Under the pieces are notes generated by a model, which searched no databases, was not told where the DNA came from, and worked only from the letters and a program-made list of their open reading frames with translations. DNA of 64,000 bases, taken from Blautia luti (GTDB lineage Bacteria; Bacillota; Clostridia; Lachnospirales; Lachnospiraceae). How positions within the stretch are numbered: position 1 is the first letter of the stretch; each line of letters opens with the position of its first letter. Where the stretch lies: the NCBI RefSeq assembly GCF_033096465.1, contig NZ_AP028156.1:1198501-1262500 (forward strand). The letters run 5' to 3'. A program made the translations under genes and the position numbers. Shown piece after piece: positions 8,134 to 17,324 of the stretch.

Positions 8134-8721
8134 ATGGCAAAAAGAATTATTACGATCAGCAGGGAATTTGGAAGCGGTGGACGTTTTATCGGAGAAGAAG
8201 TGGCAAAGAAACTCGGAATTGCCTATTATGATAAAAATATCATTGGTCAGATTGCAGAAAAGTCCGGCTTATCACCGGAATATATTCAGGAAAATGCGGA
8301 ATTATCTCCGAAAAAAGGTTTGTTCGCATATGCATTTTCCGGTCGTGATATCACAGGAAAATCTGTGGAGGACATGGTGTATGAGGTACAGAGAAATATT
8401 ATTTTAGAATTGGCGGAGAAGGAGCCTTGTGTGATCATTGGAAGAAATGCAGACTATATCCTGAAAGACCGGGATGATGTGCTGAATGTATTTATTCATG
8501 GGGATATGCCGGAAAAAATAAAGCGTATCACTGGTTTACACAATGTAGAAGAGAAGGAAGCTGTGAAAATGATGGCAGACACAGATAAAAGGCGAAGAAC
8601 AAATTATAACTTTTACACAGATCAGAACTGGGGAAAAGCCAGCAATTACACACTGTGCCTGAACAGCTCACAGCTTGGATATGACAGATGTGAGATGATA
8701 ATTATGGAATGCGTGAAATAA
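8134..8721 (+). CDS. Cytidylate kinase-like family protein (second of two)
   Basis: A 195-residue protein with the N-terminal P-loop ITISREFGSGGRFIGEEVA (about residues 6-24), YYDKNII, VIIGRNADYIL, VFIHGDMPEKIKRI and a C-terminal NYNFYTDQNWGKASNYTLC segment. Same family as the 952-1536 product, which reads GSGGHEIG in the loop. It follows the MATE pump at 12 bp behind an AGGAGG site, implying co-expression. The family's substrate is not firmly known; this is not the housekeeping Cmk. Confidence 0.8.
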   Translation: MAKRIITISREFGSGGRFIGEEVAKKLGIAYYDKNIIGQIAEKSGLSPEYIQENAELSPKKGLFAYAFSGRDITGKSVEDMVYEVQRNIILELAEKEPCVIIGRNADYILKDRDDVLNVFIHGDMPEKIKRITGLHNVEEKEAVKMMADTDKRRRTNYNFYTDQNWGKASNYTLCLNSSQLGYDRCEMIIMECVK

Positions 8722-9031
8722 AAACAGATTATGTTTTTTATTCAAATTGACTGAGTGGAAGATCCCTTTTTCTATGTAGTGTATCTGTAAAATAAAAGAG
8801 GCAGATATAATAAAAAGGAATAAACCAGCTTGTATCATTCAGGTAAGAGTTAAGTGATGGAAGCATTTCAGATAATAATAGTTACTTTGCGCATTTTGTG
8901 TTATAATTGAGATTAACAGGAAATGATAAATATCTGCAAAATGAATGTTTATCAGGAACTTACCGGAGGACATTTTAGTTAAGACGTAATAGATTTCGGA
9001 CTTTGTAAAATGCAAAAGGGAGATCAATGAT
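8722..9031. other. Intergenic region before glgA
   Basis: AT-rich, no gene seen. TATAAT at 8902-8907 could be the glgA -10 box, but no good -35 hexamer stands 16-18 bp upstream. GGGAG precedes the glgA ATG. Confidence 0.4.
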
Positions 9032-10732
9032 ATGAGAAAAAAAACAGTTCAAAAAAGCAGTACCAAAGGCAATGCAAAAAGTAACACAAAGAGCAATGCA
9101 AAAAACAGCGTAAAAAGCAATGTAAGAAACAGTGTAAAAAACAGCCCTCAAAAAGCTGTTAAGACTGTTGCTCCAACAGTAGAGAATGTTTCTGTTAAGC
9201 AAGCCGTAATTATTCAGGAGCCATCTGTTGAACAGAATGAACAGAACATTCCAACGAGACAGCCTGATCTGGGACCGCGAAGAAGTGTAGCCTTCATTGG
9301 ATCAGAATGTTATCCATTTGTTAAGACAGGCGGATTGGGAGATGTAATGTCTGCCCTGCCAAAGAGTCTGGCAAAATTAAACATTGATGTTAAGGTCATT
9401 ATTCCAAGATACAAATGTATTCCTCAGAAATTTCAGGAAAAGATGGAATACAGGGGTTCCTTTGATATGAATCTCTGCTCTGATGGAAAGCAGTATTATG
9501 TGGGAATTATGGAATATCAGGAGGATGGGGTTGTCTATGATTTTATAGATAATGATGAGTTCTTCTCCTGGGGAAATCCATATACGAATCTCATAGATGA
9601 CATTCCGAAATTCTGTTATTTTGCCAAAGCTGCCCTTGCTGCCCTTAATTATCTGAACTGGACTCCTGATGTAGTACATTGTCATGACTGGCAGGCAGCT
9701 TTAGTACCACTTTATCTGAGAACTTGTTTTCAGGATACAGATGTAGGACGTGCAATTTCAGTACTCACAATACATAATCTGAAGTTCCAGGGTATTTATG
9801 ACAGAAAAAAGATTCAATACTGGTCAGGACTTCCTGATTATGTATTTAATAAGGACTGCATGATCCAGAACTGGCTGGATGCCAATATGTTAAAGGGTGG
9901 CATCGCTTACAGCAATAAAGTTACAACTGTAAGTAACACCTATGCCTGGGAGATTCAGACAGAGGAATATGGAGAGGGACTTGCAGAGCATTTAAGATAT
10001 CACAACAATAAGATTCTGGGAATTGTGAATGGTATTGATACGGATATCTGGAATCCTGCAACTGATAAGCTGTTAGCAGCTGATTACGATGAGAAGTCAG
10101 CAATAAAGAATAAAAAGATTAATAAAAAAGCTCTCCAGGAATCTCTGGGGCTGGATGTAGATGAGCATAAGATGGTAATCGGACTTATTTCACGTCTCAC
10201 CAACCAGAAAGGTCTTGATCTTGTAAATGACGTAATCCCGGGAATTATGGATGAACATACGCAGGTGGTTGTTCTTGGTACTGGTGATTCTCAGTATGAG
10301 AATACATTCCGTTATTATGAAAACAAATATAAAGGCAATTTCTGTGCATATATTGCTTACAATGAAAATGTGGCTCACAATATTTATGCAGGATGTGATG
10401 CGCTTCTGGTTCCATCAAGATTTGAACCATGTGGACTTACACAGCTTATAGCCATGAGATATGGTGCAGTTCCGATTGTAAGAGAGACCGGAGGACTCAA
10501 AGATACGGTTCAGCCTTATAATATGTTTGAAAATACAGGAAACGGTTTTACATTTGACAGATATGAAAGCGGGCTGCTTTATGACGCGATCAACAGAGCA
10601 AAGACGCTCTATTTCGAGAACAGGAAATCCTGGGATGATATGGTGATCCGCGATATGAATAAAGATGTCTCCTGGGAAAAGAGTGCAAAACAGTACAAAG
10701 ATATGTATGTAGGTTTAACGCCAAGAAATTAG
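9032..10732 (+). CDS. glgA: Glycogen synthase, ADP-glucose type, with basic N-terminal extension
   Basis: A 566-residue GT5 enzyme that elongates alpha-1,4-glucan from ADP-glucose. The catalytic part begins near residue 85 with VAFIGSECYPFVKTGGLGDV (the KTGGL substrate loop), continues through VVHCHDWQAALVPLYL, and ends with RFEPCGLTQLIAMRYG and ETGGLKDTV in the GT-B C-terminal domain. About 80 extra residues precede it, rich in Lys, Asn and Ser in an approximate KSN/KNS repeat, absent from typical GlgA (about 480 residues). No other glycogen genes are adjacent. Confidence 0.93.
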   Translation: MRKKTVQKSSTKGNAKSNTKSNAKNSVKSNVRNSVKNSPQKAVKTVAPTVENVSVKQAVIIQEPSVEQNEQNIPTRQPDLGPRRSVAFIGSECYPFVKTGGLGDVMSALPKSLAKLNIDVKVIIPRYKCIPQKFQEKMEYRGSFDMNLCSDGKQYYVGIMEYQEDGVVYDFIDNDEFFSWGNPYTNLIDDIPKFCYFAKAALAALNYLNWTPDVVHCHDWQAALVPLYLRTCFQDTDVGRAISVLTIHNLKFQGIYDRKKIQYWSGLPDYVFNKDCMIQNWLDANMLKGGIAYSNKVTTVSNTYAWEIQTEEYGEGLAEHLRYHNNKILGIVNGIDTDIWNPATDKLLAADYDEKSAIKNKKINKKALQESLGLDVDEHKMVIGLISRLTNQKGLDLVNDVIPGIMDEHTQVVVLGTGDSQYENTFRYYENKYKGNFCAYIAYNENVAHNIYAGCDALLVPSRFEPCGLTQLIAMRYGAVPIVRETGGLKDTVQPYNMFENTGNGFTFDRYESGLLYDAINRAKTLYFENRKSWDDMVIRDMNKDVSWEKSAKQYKDMYVGLTPRN

Positions 10733-10998
10733 AGTAGAGAATTTAGATTCTTTTTAAAAGCGTATATCACATAGCATCAGCATATAATAAAGTTATAATT
10801 GTATTTTTGGAATGGATTCTGTAGAATGGAACCAGAAAAGCTGTATGAGAGGGAATAGAGGAATTTTTGAATATATTGTTTTTGAATTACAATCCGATAA
10901 AAGGTTGTAACAATACTTAGAGTAATGTATGCTGGACGGGATATAGATAATCAGTTAAATCTCCACACAAAGCAATAAAGGTTGATTCAGTTAAAAAT
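10733..10998. other. Intergenic region after glgA
   Basis: AT-rich stretch between glgA and the shared terminator at 10999. I see no gene or clear signal in it. Confidence 0.4.
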
Positions 10999-11032
10999 AA
11001 AAGACATCAGCATAAATTCGCTGATGTCTTTT
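10999..11032. terminator. Bidirectional terminator between glgA and amt
   Basis: AAAAGACATCAGC (10999-11011) pairs perfectly with GCTGATGTCTTTT (11020-11032), giving an A-run on one side and a T-run on the other. It can end glgA and the convergent ammonium transporter gene. Confidence 0.9.
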
Positions 11033-11062
11033 ATAAATAGTAGTTTATTGTTTATAAATAAT

Positions 11063-12775
11063 TTACTTTGTGTCCTGCAGTGCAAGATAACCTTCTTCGC
11101 CTGTACGGATTTTAACAACATTTTCAATATCATATACAAATACTTTACCGTCACCGATCTGGCCTGTATGAAGAACTGCTTTGGCAGTTTCAATAACTTT
11201 CTGTACAGGTACGAGACTGACAACAATCTCAATCTTGATCTTAGGAAGAAGATTCATTTCCATCTCAACACCACGATAGTAGGATGGAGCCCCTTTCTGT
11301 ACACCGCATCCGAGAACGTTCGTGATAGTGATACCTGTAACACCAATCTCGTTCATTGCCTGCATAAATTCATCAAGTTTATTCTGACGAGTGATGATAA
11401 CAACTTTTGTAAGCTTATGAACGCCTTCTTTCGGAAGTTCAGGAACTGATTCAGCAGGAGCAGAAGGTCTGGCTGTGACAACAGGAGCTTTTATGGAAGT
11501 TCCCATAGGAGTCGGAACACCAGCCATTGCGAAACCGTCATAAGCACTTGCAAGACCATGTTCTTTGGAGTCAAGACCTGCAATCTCTTCTTCAGCTGAA
11601 ACACGAAGTCCGATTGTGTGTTTGATTACCTGGAAGATAATTGTCATAGTAACAACAACCCATGCGATTGTAATGATCATACCTGTGAACTGAACGCCGA
11701 ATCCGTGGAAGCCGCCTCCTGTAAGGAGTCCTTTCCAGTCTGTGCCTGAACCGTCGGAGAAAAGACCAACTGCAAGGGTACCGAATGCACCGTTTAAACC
11801 ATGAACACCGACAGCACCGACAGGGTCATCAATTTTCAGAACCTTATCAATAAATTCAATACCAAATACTACGATAAAACCGGAAGCAATACCGATGATT
11901 GCTGCGGATGTAGGAGAAACTGTGTCGCATCCTGCTGTAATTGCTACAAGTCCTGCAAGAGAACCATTCAGGGACATGGAAACATCCGGTTTTTTGTAAC
12001 GTACCCATGTGATGATCATAACAGTTACAGTTGCAACAGCTGCTGTAAGGTTAGTAGTAACGAAGATTTTACCTGCACTTACGATTGCATCGCCTTCCAT
12101 ACTTACTGTGGAAGCACCGTTAAATCCGAACCAACAGAACCAGAGGATAAATACACCTAAAGCACCAACTGTAAGGTTGTGTCCCGGGATAGCTTTTGAT
12201 TTGCCGTCTTTTGAATACTTGCCGATACGAGGTCCAAGGATGATGGCACCGATCAGAGCTGCCACACCACCTACCATATGTACTGCACAGGAACCAGCGA
12301 AATCATGGAAGCCCATCTGGCTGATAAATCCGCCGCCCCAGATCCAGTGTCCAGATACCGGATATACAACAAGACTGATCATAAGGCTGTAAATGCAATA
12401 GGAAAGGAACTTGGTACGTTCTGCCATTGCACCGGAAACAATTGTTGCGGATGTTGCACAGAATACTGTCTGGAAGATTAAGAATGCCCAGAAAGGAACT
12501 CCGTCAGGAAGCATTCCTGAACCATAGTGTGCTTCTGTGGCAATACCACCGATCTTTCCGATAAATCCATTACCTGCACCAAACATCAGACCGAAGCCGA
12601 CCAGCCAGAAGACCGGAGTTCCGATACAGAAGTCCATCAGGTTTTTCATAATAATGTTACCTGCGTTTTTGGCTCGTGTGAAGCCTGTTTCTACCATTGC
12701 GAATCCGGCCTGCATAAAGAAGACCAGCGCGGCGCCGACCAGCACCCATATTGTGTTTACTGCGGAAAATTCCAT
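11063..12775 (-). CDS. amt: Ammonium transporter with fused C-terminal P-II (GlnK) domain
   Basis: A 570-residue fusion. Residues 1 to about 410 are an Amt/MEP channel with 11 membrane segments; the conserved FHDFAGSCAVHMVGG and VGVHGLNGAFGTLAVG (pore His) are visible. After a Pro/Ala-rich linker (about 430-450) a P-II domain follows (LTKVVIITRQNKLDEFMQAM, T-loop with APSYYRG, then GQIGDGKVFVYDIENVVKIR). Free GlnK normally plugs AmtB when nitrogen is plentiful, so the fusion suggests built-in gating. An attenuator-like hairpin lies in the leader. Confidence 0.93.
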   Translation of the reverse strand: MEFSAVNTIWVLVGAALVFFMQAGFAMVETGFTRAKNAGNIIMKNLMDFCIGTPVFWLVGFGLMFGAGNGFIGKIGGIATEAHYGSGMLPDGVPFWAFLIFQTVFCATSATIVSGAMAERTKFLSYCIYSLMISLVVYPVSGHWIWGGGFISQMGFHDFAGSCAVHMVGGVAALIGAIILGPRIGKYSKDGKSKAIPGHNLTVGALGVFILWFCWFGFNGASTVSMEGDAIVSAGKIFVTTNLTAAVATVTVMIITWVRYKKPDVSMSLNGSLAGLVAITAGCDTVSPTSAAIIGIASGFIVVFGIEFIDKVLKIDDPVGAVGVHGLNGAFGTLAVGLFSDGSGTDWKGLLTGGGFHGFGVQFTGMIITIAWVVVTMTIIFQVIKHTIGLRVSAEEEIAGLDSKEHGLASAYDGFAMAGVPTPMGTSIKAPVVTARPSAPAESVPELPKEGVHKLTKVVIITRQNKLDEFMQAMNEIGVTGITITNVLGCGVQKGAPSYYRGVEMEMNLLPKIKIEIVVSLVPVQKVIETAKAVLHTGQIGDGKVFVYDIENVVKIRTGEEGYLALQDTK

Positions 12776-12820
12776 AATAATATTCCTCCCTCATAAAAAT
12801 TTCCTCATATTTTATAAAAT

Positions 12821-12870
12821 GCAAAAAGCGCAATGCCTGGAAATGTAGCCAGTTCATCGCGCTTTTGCGA
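12821..12870 (-). terminator. Attenuator-like terminator in amt leader
   Basis: On the minus strand GCAAAAGCGC pairs with GCGCTTTTTGC around an inner CTGG/CCAG stem. It begins only about 10 bp after the predicted start site, so it would stop transcription unless prevented. The same placement is seen for glnN and glnA. Confidence 0.65.
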
Positions 12871-12884
12871 ATATAAAATCCATA

Positions 12885-12912
12885 TTTATAGTGTATTGCA
12901 TAACTGATGTAA
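12885..12912 (-). promoter_or_regulatory. Promoter of amt
   Basis: Minus-strand TTACAT (12912-12907), 16 bp, TATAAA (12890-12885). Inverted arms ATTGCATA (12895-12902) and TATGCAAT (12937-12944) flank the -35 region and could form an operator. Confidence 0.5.
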
Positions 12913-13073
12913 TAGAAAAGACATTTCGTATGACTGTATGCAATGCAGTTTAAAATCAAAATTATATGTAAAACAGGGGAACATCAAAATATCGTGTGAT
13001 TAATGGATGAGGAAATCGATAATGAATTATGAAGTAGAGTTCATAAAGATATTCCCCTGTTATTACCTGTTAA

Positions 13074-15173
13074 TTAAACGGAAAACAGAAGCTTGTCATA
13101 TGTAGGATATGGAAGCAGTGCATCCGGAATCAGAGTTTCTGCTGCATCTACAGACTTTCTGAGTTCATCCATGTCAGAAAGAACAACTGTCTGGTATGCT
13201 TTTGCATTAGCCAGAGGATCTTCTGTAGCAAGTGCTTTGGCAGTATCTGCTTTTAAGGTCTCAAGACCTGTGGAAATCTCATCAGCAAGCTGTGACAGCT
13301 CTTTGATCAGTTTTCCTTCAGAAGCTGTGCTGACATCTGAAACAACTGATTTTTTAGCAACAGCAGTAGCTGCAACTTTGTCGATATATGCGAATACAGA
13401 TGGAAGGAAATCCTTCTGTACCATTTCAACCATAGTATTGGACTCAATGTTAAGAATCTTGGAATAGGATTCCAGCCAGATCTCATAACGGGATTCAATT
13501 TCTTCTTTTGTGAAGATATGATATTTGGTAAAGAGTTCAATATTCTTGTCTGCGATCCACTGAGGAAGAGCATCCGGTGTAGATTTCAGGTTGAAGAGAC
13601 CACGTTTTTCAGCTTCTTCGATCCATTCGTCTGTATAACCGTTTCCATTAAAGATAACACGTTTATGATCAATAATTGTCTTCTTGATCAGTTCGTGGAT
13701 TGCATCCTCCATCTTGTCTTCCGGTACATCCTTTAACCGCTCTGCAAACTGGTGAACACACTCAGCAACAGCAGTGTTTAAGATAATGTTCGGGTTTGCA
13801 ACAGAAGCTTCGGAACCAAGCATACGGAATTCGAATTTGTTCCCTGTAAATGCGAATGGTGAAGTACGGTTTCTGTCTGTATTGTCTTTTACGAAATGTG
13901 GAAGTACTTTTGCACCGATATCCATCTGGACTGCACGGCTTCCTGCAAAATATTCGTCATTTTCGATAGATTTTAATACTTCTGTCAGTTCATCACCGAG
14001 GAATACGGATACAACAGCAGGCGGAGCCTCGTTTGCACCGAGACGGTGATCATTTCCTGCACTTGCTACAGAAATGCGAAGTACATCTGCGTATTCATCA
14101 ACTGCTTTGATAACAGCTGTCAGGAAAATCAGGAACTGTGTATTTTCAGCAGGTGTTTTTCCCGGATCAAGGATATTTACACCGGTATCTGTAATCATAG
14201 ACCAGTTGTTGTGTTTACCACTTCCGTTGATTCCCTCAAATGGTTTCTCGTGAAGAAGGCATACAAGTCCGTGCTTGTCGGCAACTTTCTTCATTACTTC
14301 CATTGTTAACTGGTTGTGGTCAACCGCAACGTTTGTTGTATCGAATACAGGAGCCAGCTCGTGCTGTGCAGGAGCAACTTCGTTATGTTTTGTTTTGGCA
14401 GGAATACCAAGTTTCCAGAGCTCTACATCCAGGTCATGCATATAAGCTGCAACACGAGGTTTCAGAGCACCGAAGTAATGATCTTCCATTTCCTGGCCCT
14501 TAGGAGCAGGAGCGCCGATCAGTGTACGTCCGCAGAATACAAGGTCTTTTCTCTGTTTGTATAATTCCTTGTCTACCAGGAAGTATTCCTGTTCAGGACC
14601 TACAGTTGTATTTACGTGTTTGATATCTTTATTTCCTATTATATGGAGAAGGTTTGTAGCTTCTTTATCAAGTGTCTGCATGGAACGAAGGAGAGGAGTC
14701 TTTTTATCAAGAGCTTCTCCGCTGTAGGAGCAGAATGCTGTAGGAATGTAAAGAGTTCCGTCTTTGATGAATGCCGGTGATGTCGGATCCCATGCTGTAT
14801 ATCCTCTTGCCTCGAATGTGGCACGAAGACCGCCTGACGGGAAACTGGAAGCATCCGGCTCACCTTTTACAAGTTCTTTACCTGAGAAATCCATGATCAC
14901 CTGACCATCTCCTGTAGGAGAAATGAAGCTGTCATGTTTCTCTGCAGTTACGTTTGTCATTGGCTGGAACCAGTGAGTATAATGAGTGGCGCCGTTCTCG
15001 GTAGCCCATTCTTTCATTGCAACAGCAACGGAGTTGGCAACATCAAGTTCAAGGTGTGTACCGTTCTCGATTGTTTTCTTTAATGCTTTGTACATGTCTT
15101 TTGGCAGTTTACTTCTCATTACTTTGTCGTTGAAGACCAGGCTGCCATACAGTTCAGGGATATTCTGTGCCAT
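13074..15173 (-). CDS. glnN: Glutamine synthetase type III
   Basis: A 699-residue GSIII, which makes glutamine from glutamate, ammonium and ATP as a dodecamer. Typical segments are FPSGGLRATFEARGYTAWDP, the metal-binding VGPEQEYFLVD, HNEVAPAQHELAPVFDTTN, GSGKHNNWS and the C-terminal GSIII region. The length matches the family (about 700). The gene is separate from the type I glnA at 43.9 kb, so the cell has two glutamine synthetases. A long leader with an attenuator precedes it; purF is divergent. Confidence 0.95.
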   Translation of the reverse strand: MAQNIPELYGSLVFNDKVMRSKLPKDMYKALKKTIENGTHLELDVANSVAVAMKEWATENGATHYTHWFQPMTNVTAEKHDSFISPTGDGQVIMDFSGKELVKGEPDASSFPSGGLRATFEARGYTAWDPTSPAFIKDGTLYIPTAFCSYSGEALDKKTPLLRSMQTLDKEATNLLHIIGNKDIKHVNTTVGPEQEYFLVDKELYKQRKDLVFCGRTLIGAPAPKGQEMEDHYFGALKPRVAAYMHDLDVELWKLGIPAKTKHNEVAPAQHELAPVFDTTNVAVDHNQLTMEVMKKVADKHGLVCLLHEKPFEGINGSGKHNNWSMITDTGVNILDPGKTPAENTQFLIFLTAVIKAVDEYADVLRISVASAGNDHRLGANEAPPAVVSVFLGDELTEVLKSIENDEYFAGSRAVQMDIGAKVLPHFVKDNTDRNRTSPFAFTGNKFEFRMLGSEASVANPNIILNTAVAECVHQFAERLKDVPEDKMEDAIHELIKKTIIDHKRVIFNGNGYTDEWIEEAEKRGLFNLKSTPDALPQWIADKNIELFTKYHIFTKEEIESRYEIWLESYSKILNIESNTMVEMVQKDFLPSVFAYIDKVAATAVAKKSVVSDVSTASEGKLIKELSQLADEISTGLETLKADTAKALATEDPLANAKAYQTVVLSDMDELRKSVDAAETLIPDALLPYPTYDKLLFSV

Positions 15174-15283
15174 ATAGGTATTCTCCTTTCGGTTTGTGAT
15201 TCCTTTTCAGATGATGAATATGTGTAATGTCGCTGCAGAATAGCTTTGTGACTGCCTGCAGGTTTCGTCTCATAGAAAATTCC

Positions 15284-15313
15284 TCATCGAAAATTTTCTA
15301 TAAAACGAAAGTT
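15284..15313 (-). other. Second hairpin in glnN leader
   Basis: On the minus strand ATAGAAAATT pairs with AATTTTCTAT across a TTCGATGAGG loop, between the attenuator and the glnN start. No T-run follows, so it is a structural rather than terminating hairpin. Role unknown. Confidence 0.4.
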
Positions 15314-15322
15314 TTTATAAAA

Positions 15323-15370
15323 CGAAAAAAGCGCTTCGGATACGATCTCTGTGGATCTTTCCAAAGCGCC
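15323..15370 (-). terminator. Attenuator terminator in glnN leader
   Basis: Minus-strand GCGCTTTGGA pairs with TCCGAAGCGC, followed by TTTTTT. An inner GATC-CACAGA-GATC mini-hairpin occupies the loop. The stem starts about 15 bases after the predicted start site. Confidence 0.75.
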
Positions 15371-15387
15371 TTTGCTTTATGTGCTGT

Positions 15388-15416
15388 ACTATAAACGAAA
15401 TAAAAACAGATGTCAA
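15388..15416 (-). promoter_or_regulatory. Promoter of glnN
   Basis: Minus-strand TTGACA (15416-15411), exactly 17 bp, TATAGT (15393-15388). The early transcript reads ACATAAAGCAAAGGCG, very like the glnA leader. Confidence 0.8.
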
Positions 15417-15473
15417 GCTTTTTTTGAAAAAAATTCAGGAAAAATTTTTGAGATATGAAAAAAAAAGGATAGG

Positions 15474-15501
15474 TTGACAAATTTATTTCTATTATTATAA
15501 T
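15474..15501 (+). promoter_or_regulatory. Promoter of purF
   Basis: TTGACA (15474-15479), 16 bp, TATAAT (15496-15501), about 70 bp before the purF start. No terminator hairpin follows, unlike the neighbouring nitrogen genes. Confidence 0.75.
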
Positions 15502-15568
15502 TTTAAGGGAATGCATATGAATAAGTCATAAAAATAAGGCAAAAAATACGAAAATCGGAGGAAATCAG

Positions 15569-16984
15569 ATGGCTGGAATAAAAGAAGAGTGCGGCGTATT
15601 TGGTATTTATGATCTGGATGGCGGCAATGTGGTTCCGTCCATATATTATGGACTGACTTCTTTGCAGCACAGAGGACAGGAATCCTGCGGACTTGCAGTT
15701 TCTGATACCAGGGGAGAACGTGGAAATGTACAGTTTCATAAAGATCTTGGACTTGTAAGTGAGGTACTGAGACAGGATGTTGTACGTAAATATCAGGGAG
15801 ATATCGGTATTGGCCATGTGCGCTATTCTACAACAGGAGCTTCTGTAGCGGAGAATGCACAGCCCCTTGTTTTATCCTATGTAAAGGGAACACTGGCACT
15901 TGCACATAACGGAAATCTGGTAAACACACCTGAACTGAAATGGGAACTGATCCAGAATGGTGCGATCTTTCATACCACTACAGATTCAGAAGTAATCGCG
16001 TTCCATATAGCCAGAGAACGTGTACATTCGAAAACTGTAGAAGAAGCAGTGTTAAAAACTGCAAAGAAGATCAAAGGTGCCTATGGTCTGGTAGTCATGA
16101 GTCCGAGAAAGCTCATCGCAGTTCGTGATCCTTATGGATTAAAACCGCTGTGTCTGGGAAAAAGGGATAATGCCTATGTGATTGCATCAGAGAGCTGCGC
16201 GCTGACTTCTGTAGGCGCTGATTTTGTCCGTGATATCAAGCCGGGTGAGATCCTCACGATTACGAAAGATGGACTGAAATCCAATATGGAACTTGCAACT
16301 ACGAAGAAAGCTCACTGCGTATTTGAATATATTTATTTTGCACGTCTGGACAGTACCATTGATGGTGTGAAAGTTTATGATGCCAGGATTCGGGGCGGTA
16401 AATCCCTGGCCAAATCCTATCCGGTAGATGCAGATCTTGTTACCGGGGTTCCGGAGTCCGGTCTTCCTGCAGCGAAAGGGTATTCAGAAGAGTCAGGGAT
16501 TCCTTTTGCTTTTGCCTTTTATAAAAACAGTTATATAGGAAGAACCTTTATCAAGCCCACGCAGGAAGAACGAGAGTCAAGTGTACATCTGAAACTGAGT
16601 GTTTTGGATTCTGTAGTAAAGGGAAAAAGGATCGTGCTGGTAGATGATTCTATTGTGCGAGGCACAACAATTGCGAATCTGATACATATGCTGAAAGAGG
16701 CCGGTGCGAAAGAAGTACATGTACGCATCAGCTCACCGCCATTCCTTCATCCGTGTTACTTCGGAACAGATGTGCCGTCCAATGACCAGCTGATCGCAGC
16801 GACTCACAGTGAGGAAGAAATCTGTAAGATGATCGGGGCAGATTCTCTGGGATATATGCAGACAGATTATCTGGAGGGCATGGCAGGAGGACTTCCGCTC
16901 TGTAAAGCCTGTTTTGATGGCAATTATCCGATGGAGATTCCTGATTATTCAGAGGCAGAGTTTATGGATATCCTGAAATGTTGA
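15569..16984 (+). CDS. purF: Amidophosphoribosyltransferase
   Basis: A 471-residue enzyme for the first committed purine step, making phosphoribosylamine from PRPP and glutamine. Propeptide MAGIKEE precedes the catalytic Cys8 (CGVFGIYD) of the Ntn-type glutaminase domain. The PRPP motif VLVDDSIVRGTT lies in the C-terminal domain. Cys residues in AHCVFEYIYFARLDS, HPCYFGTD and LCKACF fit the [4Fe-4S]-containing Bacillus-type enzyme. It is isolated from other purine genes and grouped with glutamine-using enzymes. ATCGGAGG supports the start. Confidence 0.95.
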   Translation: MAGIKEECGVFGIYDLDGGNVVPSIYYGLTSLQHRGQESCGLAVSDTRGERGNVQFHKDLGLVSEVLRQDVVRKYQGDIGIGHVRYSTTGASVAENAQPLVLSYVKGTLALAHNGNLVNTPELKWELIQNGAIFHTTTDSEVIAFHIARERVHSKTVEEAVLKTAKKIKGAYGLVVMSPRKLIAVRDPYGLKPLCLGKRDNAYVIASESCALTSVGADFVRDIKPGEILTITKDGLKSNMELATTKKAHCVFEYIYFARLDSTIDGVKVYDARIRGGKSLAKSYPVDADLVTGVPESGLPAAKGYSEESGIPFAFAFYKNSYIGRTFIKPTQEERESSVHLKLSVLDSVVKGKRIVLVDDSIVRGTTIANLIHMLKEAGAKEVHVRISSPPFLHPCYFGTDVPSNDQLIAATHSEEEICKMIGADSLGYMQTDYLEGMAGGLPLCKACFDGNYPMEIPDYSEAEFMDILKC

Positions 16985-17324
16985 CACTTTTCATGAAAAA
17001 ATGATCAGAATGTCCGCAGATATGGAATCAATCTCAGTGAATGGTAAAACCAATTCAAAACAAATATATATAATATATACAAAATACATCAAAGAAATTA
17101 CATCAAAAGTATACATTTTTACCTGAAAAGAATCCGAAAAAGCGAAAGATAAGATGAAAAAAATCTTGACAAAACGACAAATGTGGAACATAATGTGAGC
17201 ATCCGAACAACAATATTGAAGTGGCAGCACAGATGAAGAGACATCATTACTGGTACATTGTTTCGAGAATGATGTACAGGAAACGAAATAAAGAAATGTA
17301 TTCGTATTTCCAGAAAGGGTGATC
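16985..17324 (+). promoter_or_regulatory. Intergenic region with promoter of HPr-like gene
   Basis: TTGACA (17166-17171), exactly 17 bp, CATAAT (17189-17194), giving a leader of about 125 bases. The leader holds TGTTTCG and CGAAATA pieces that may pair weakly. No gene is seen in the stretch after purF. Confidence 0.65.

Noticed and set aside
12009..12392. Plus-strand frame opposite amt
   Set aside because: Shadow of the ammonium transporter; no ribosome site or family.
12776..15568. Classic dual-hexaloop ANTAR targets in amt and glnN leaders
   Set aside because: Inner loops (CTACATTT; CACAGA) do not have A at position 1 and G at position 4, and there is no room for a first hairpin before the terminator.
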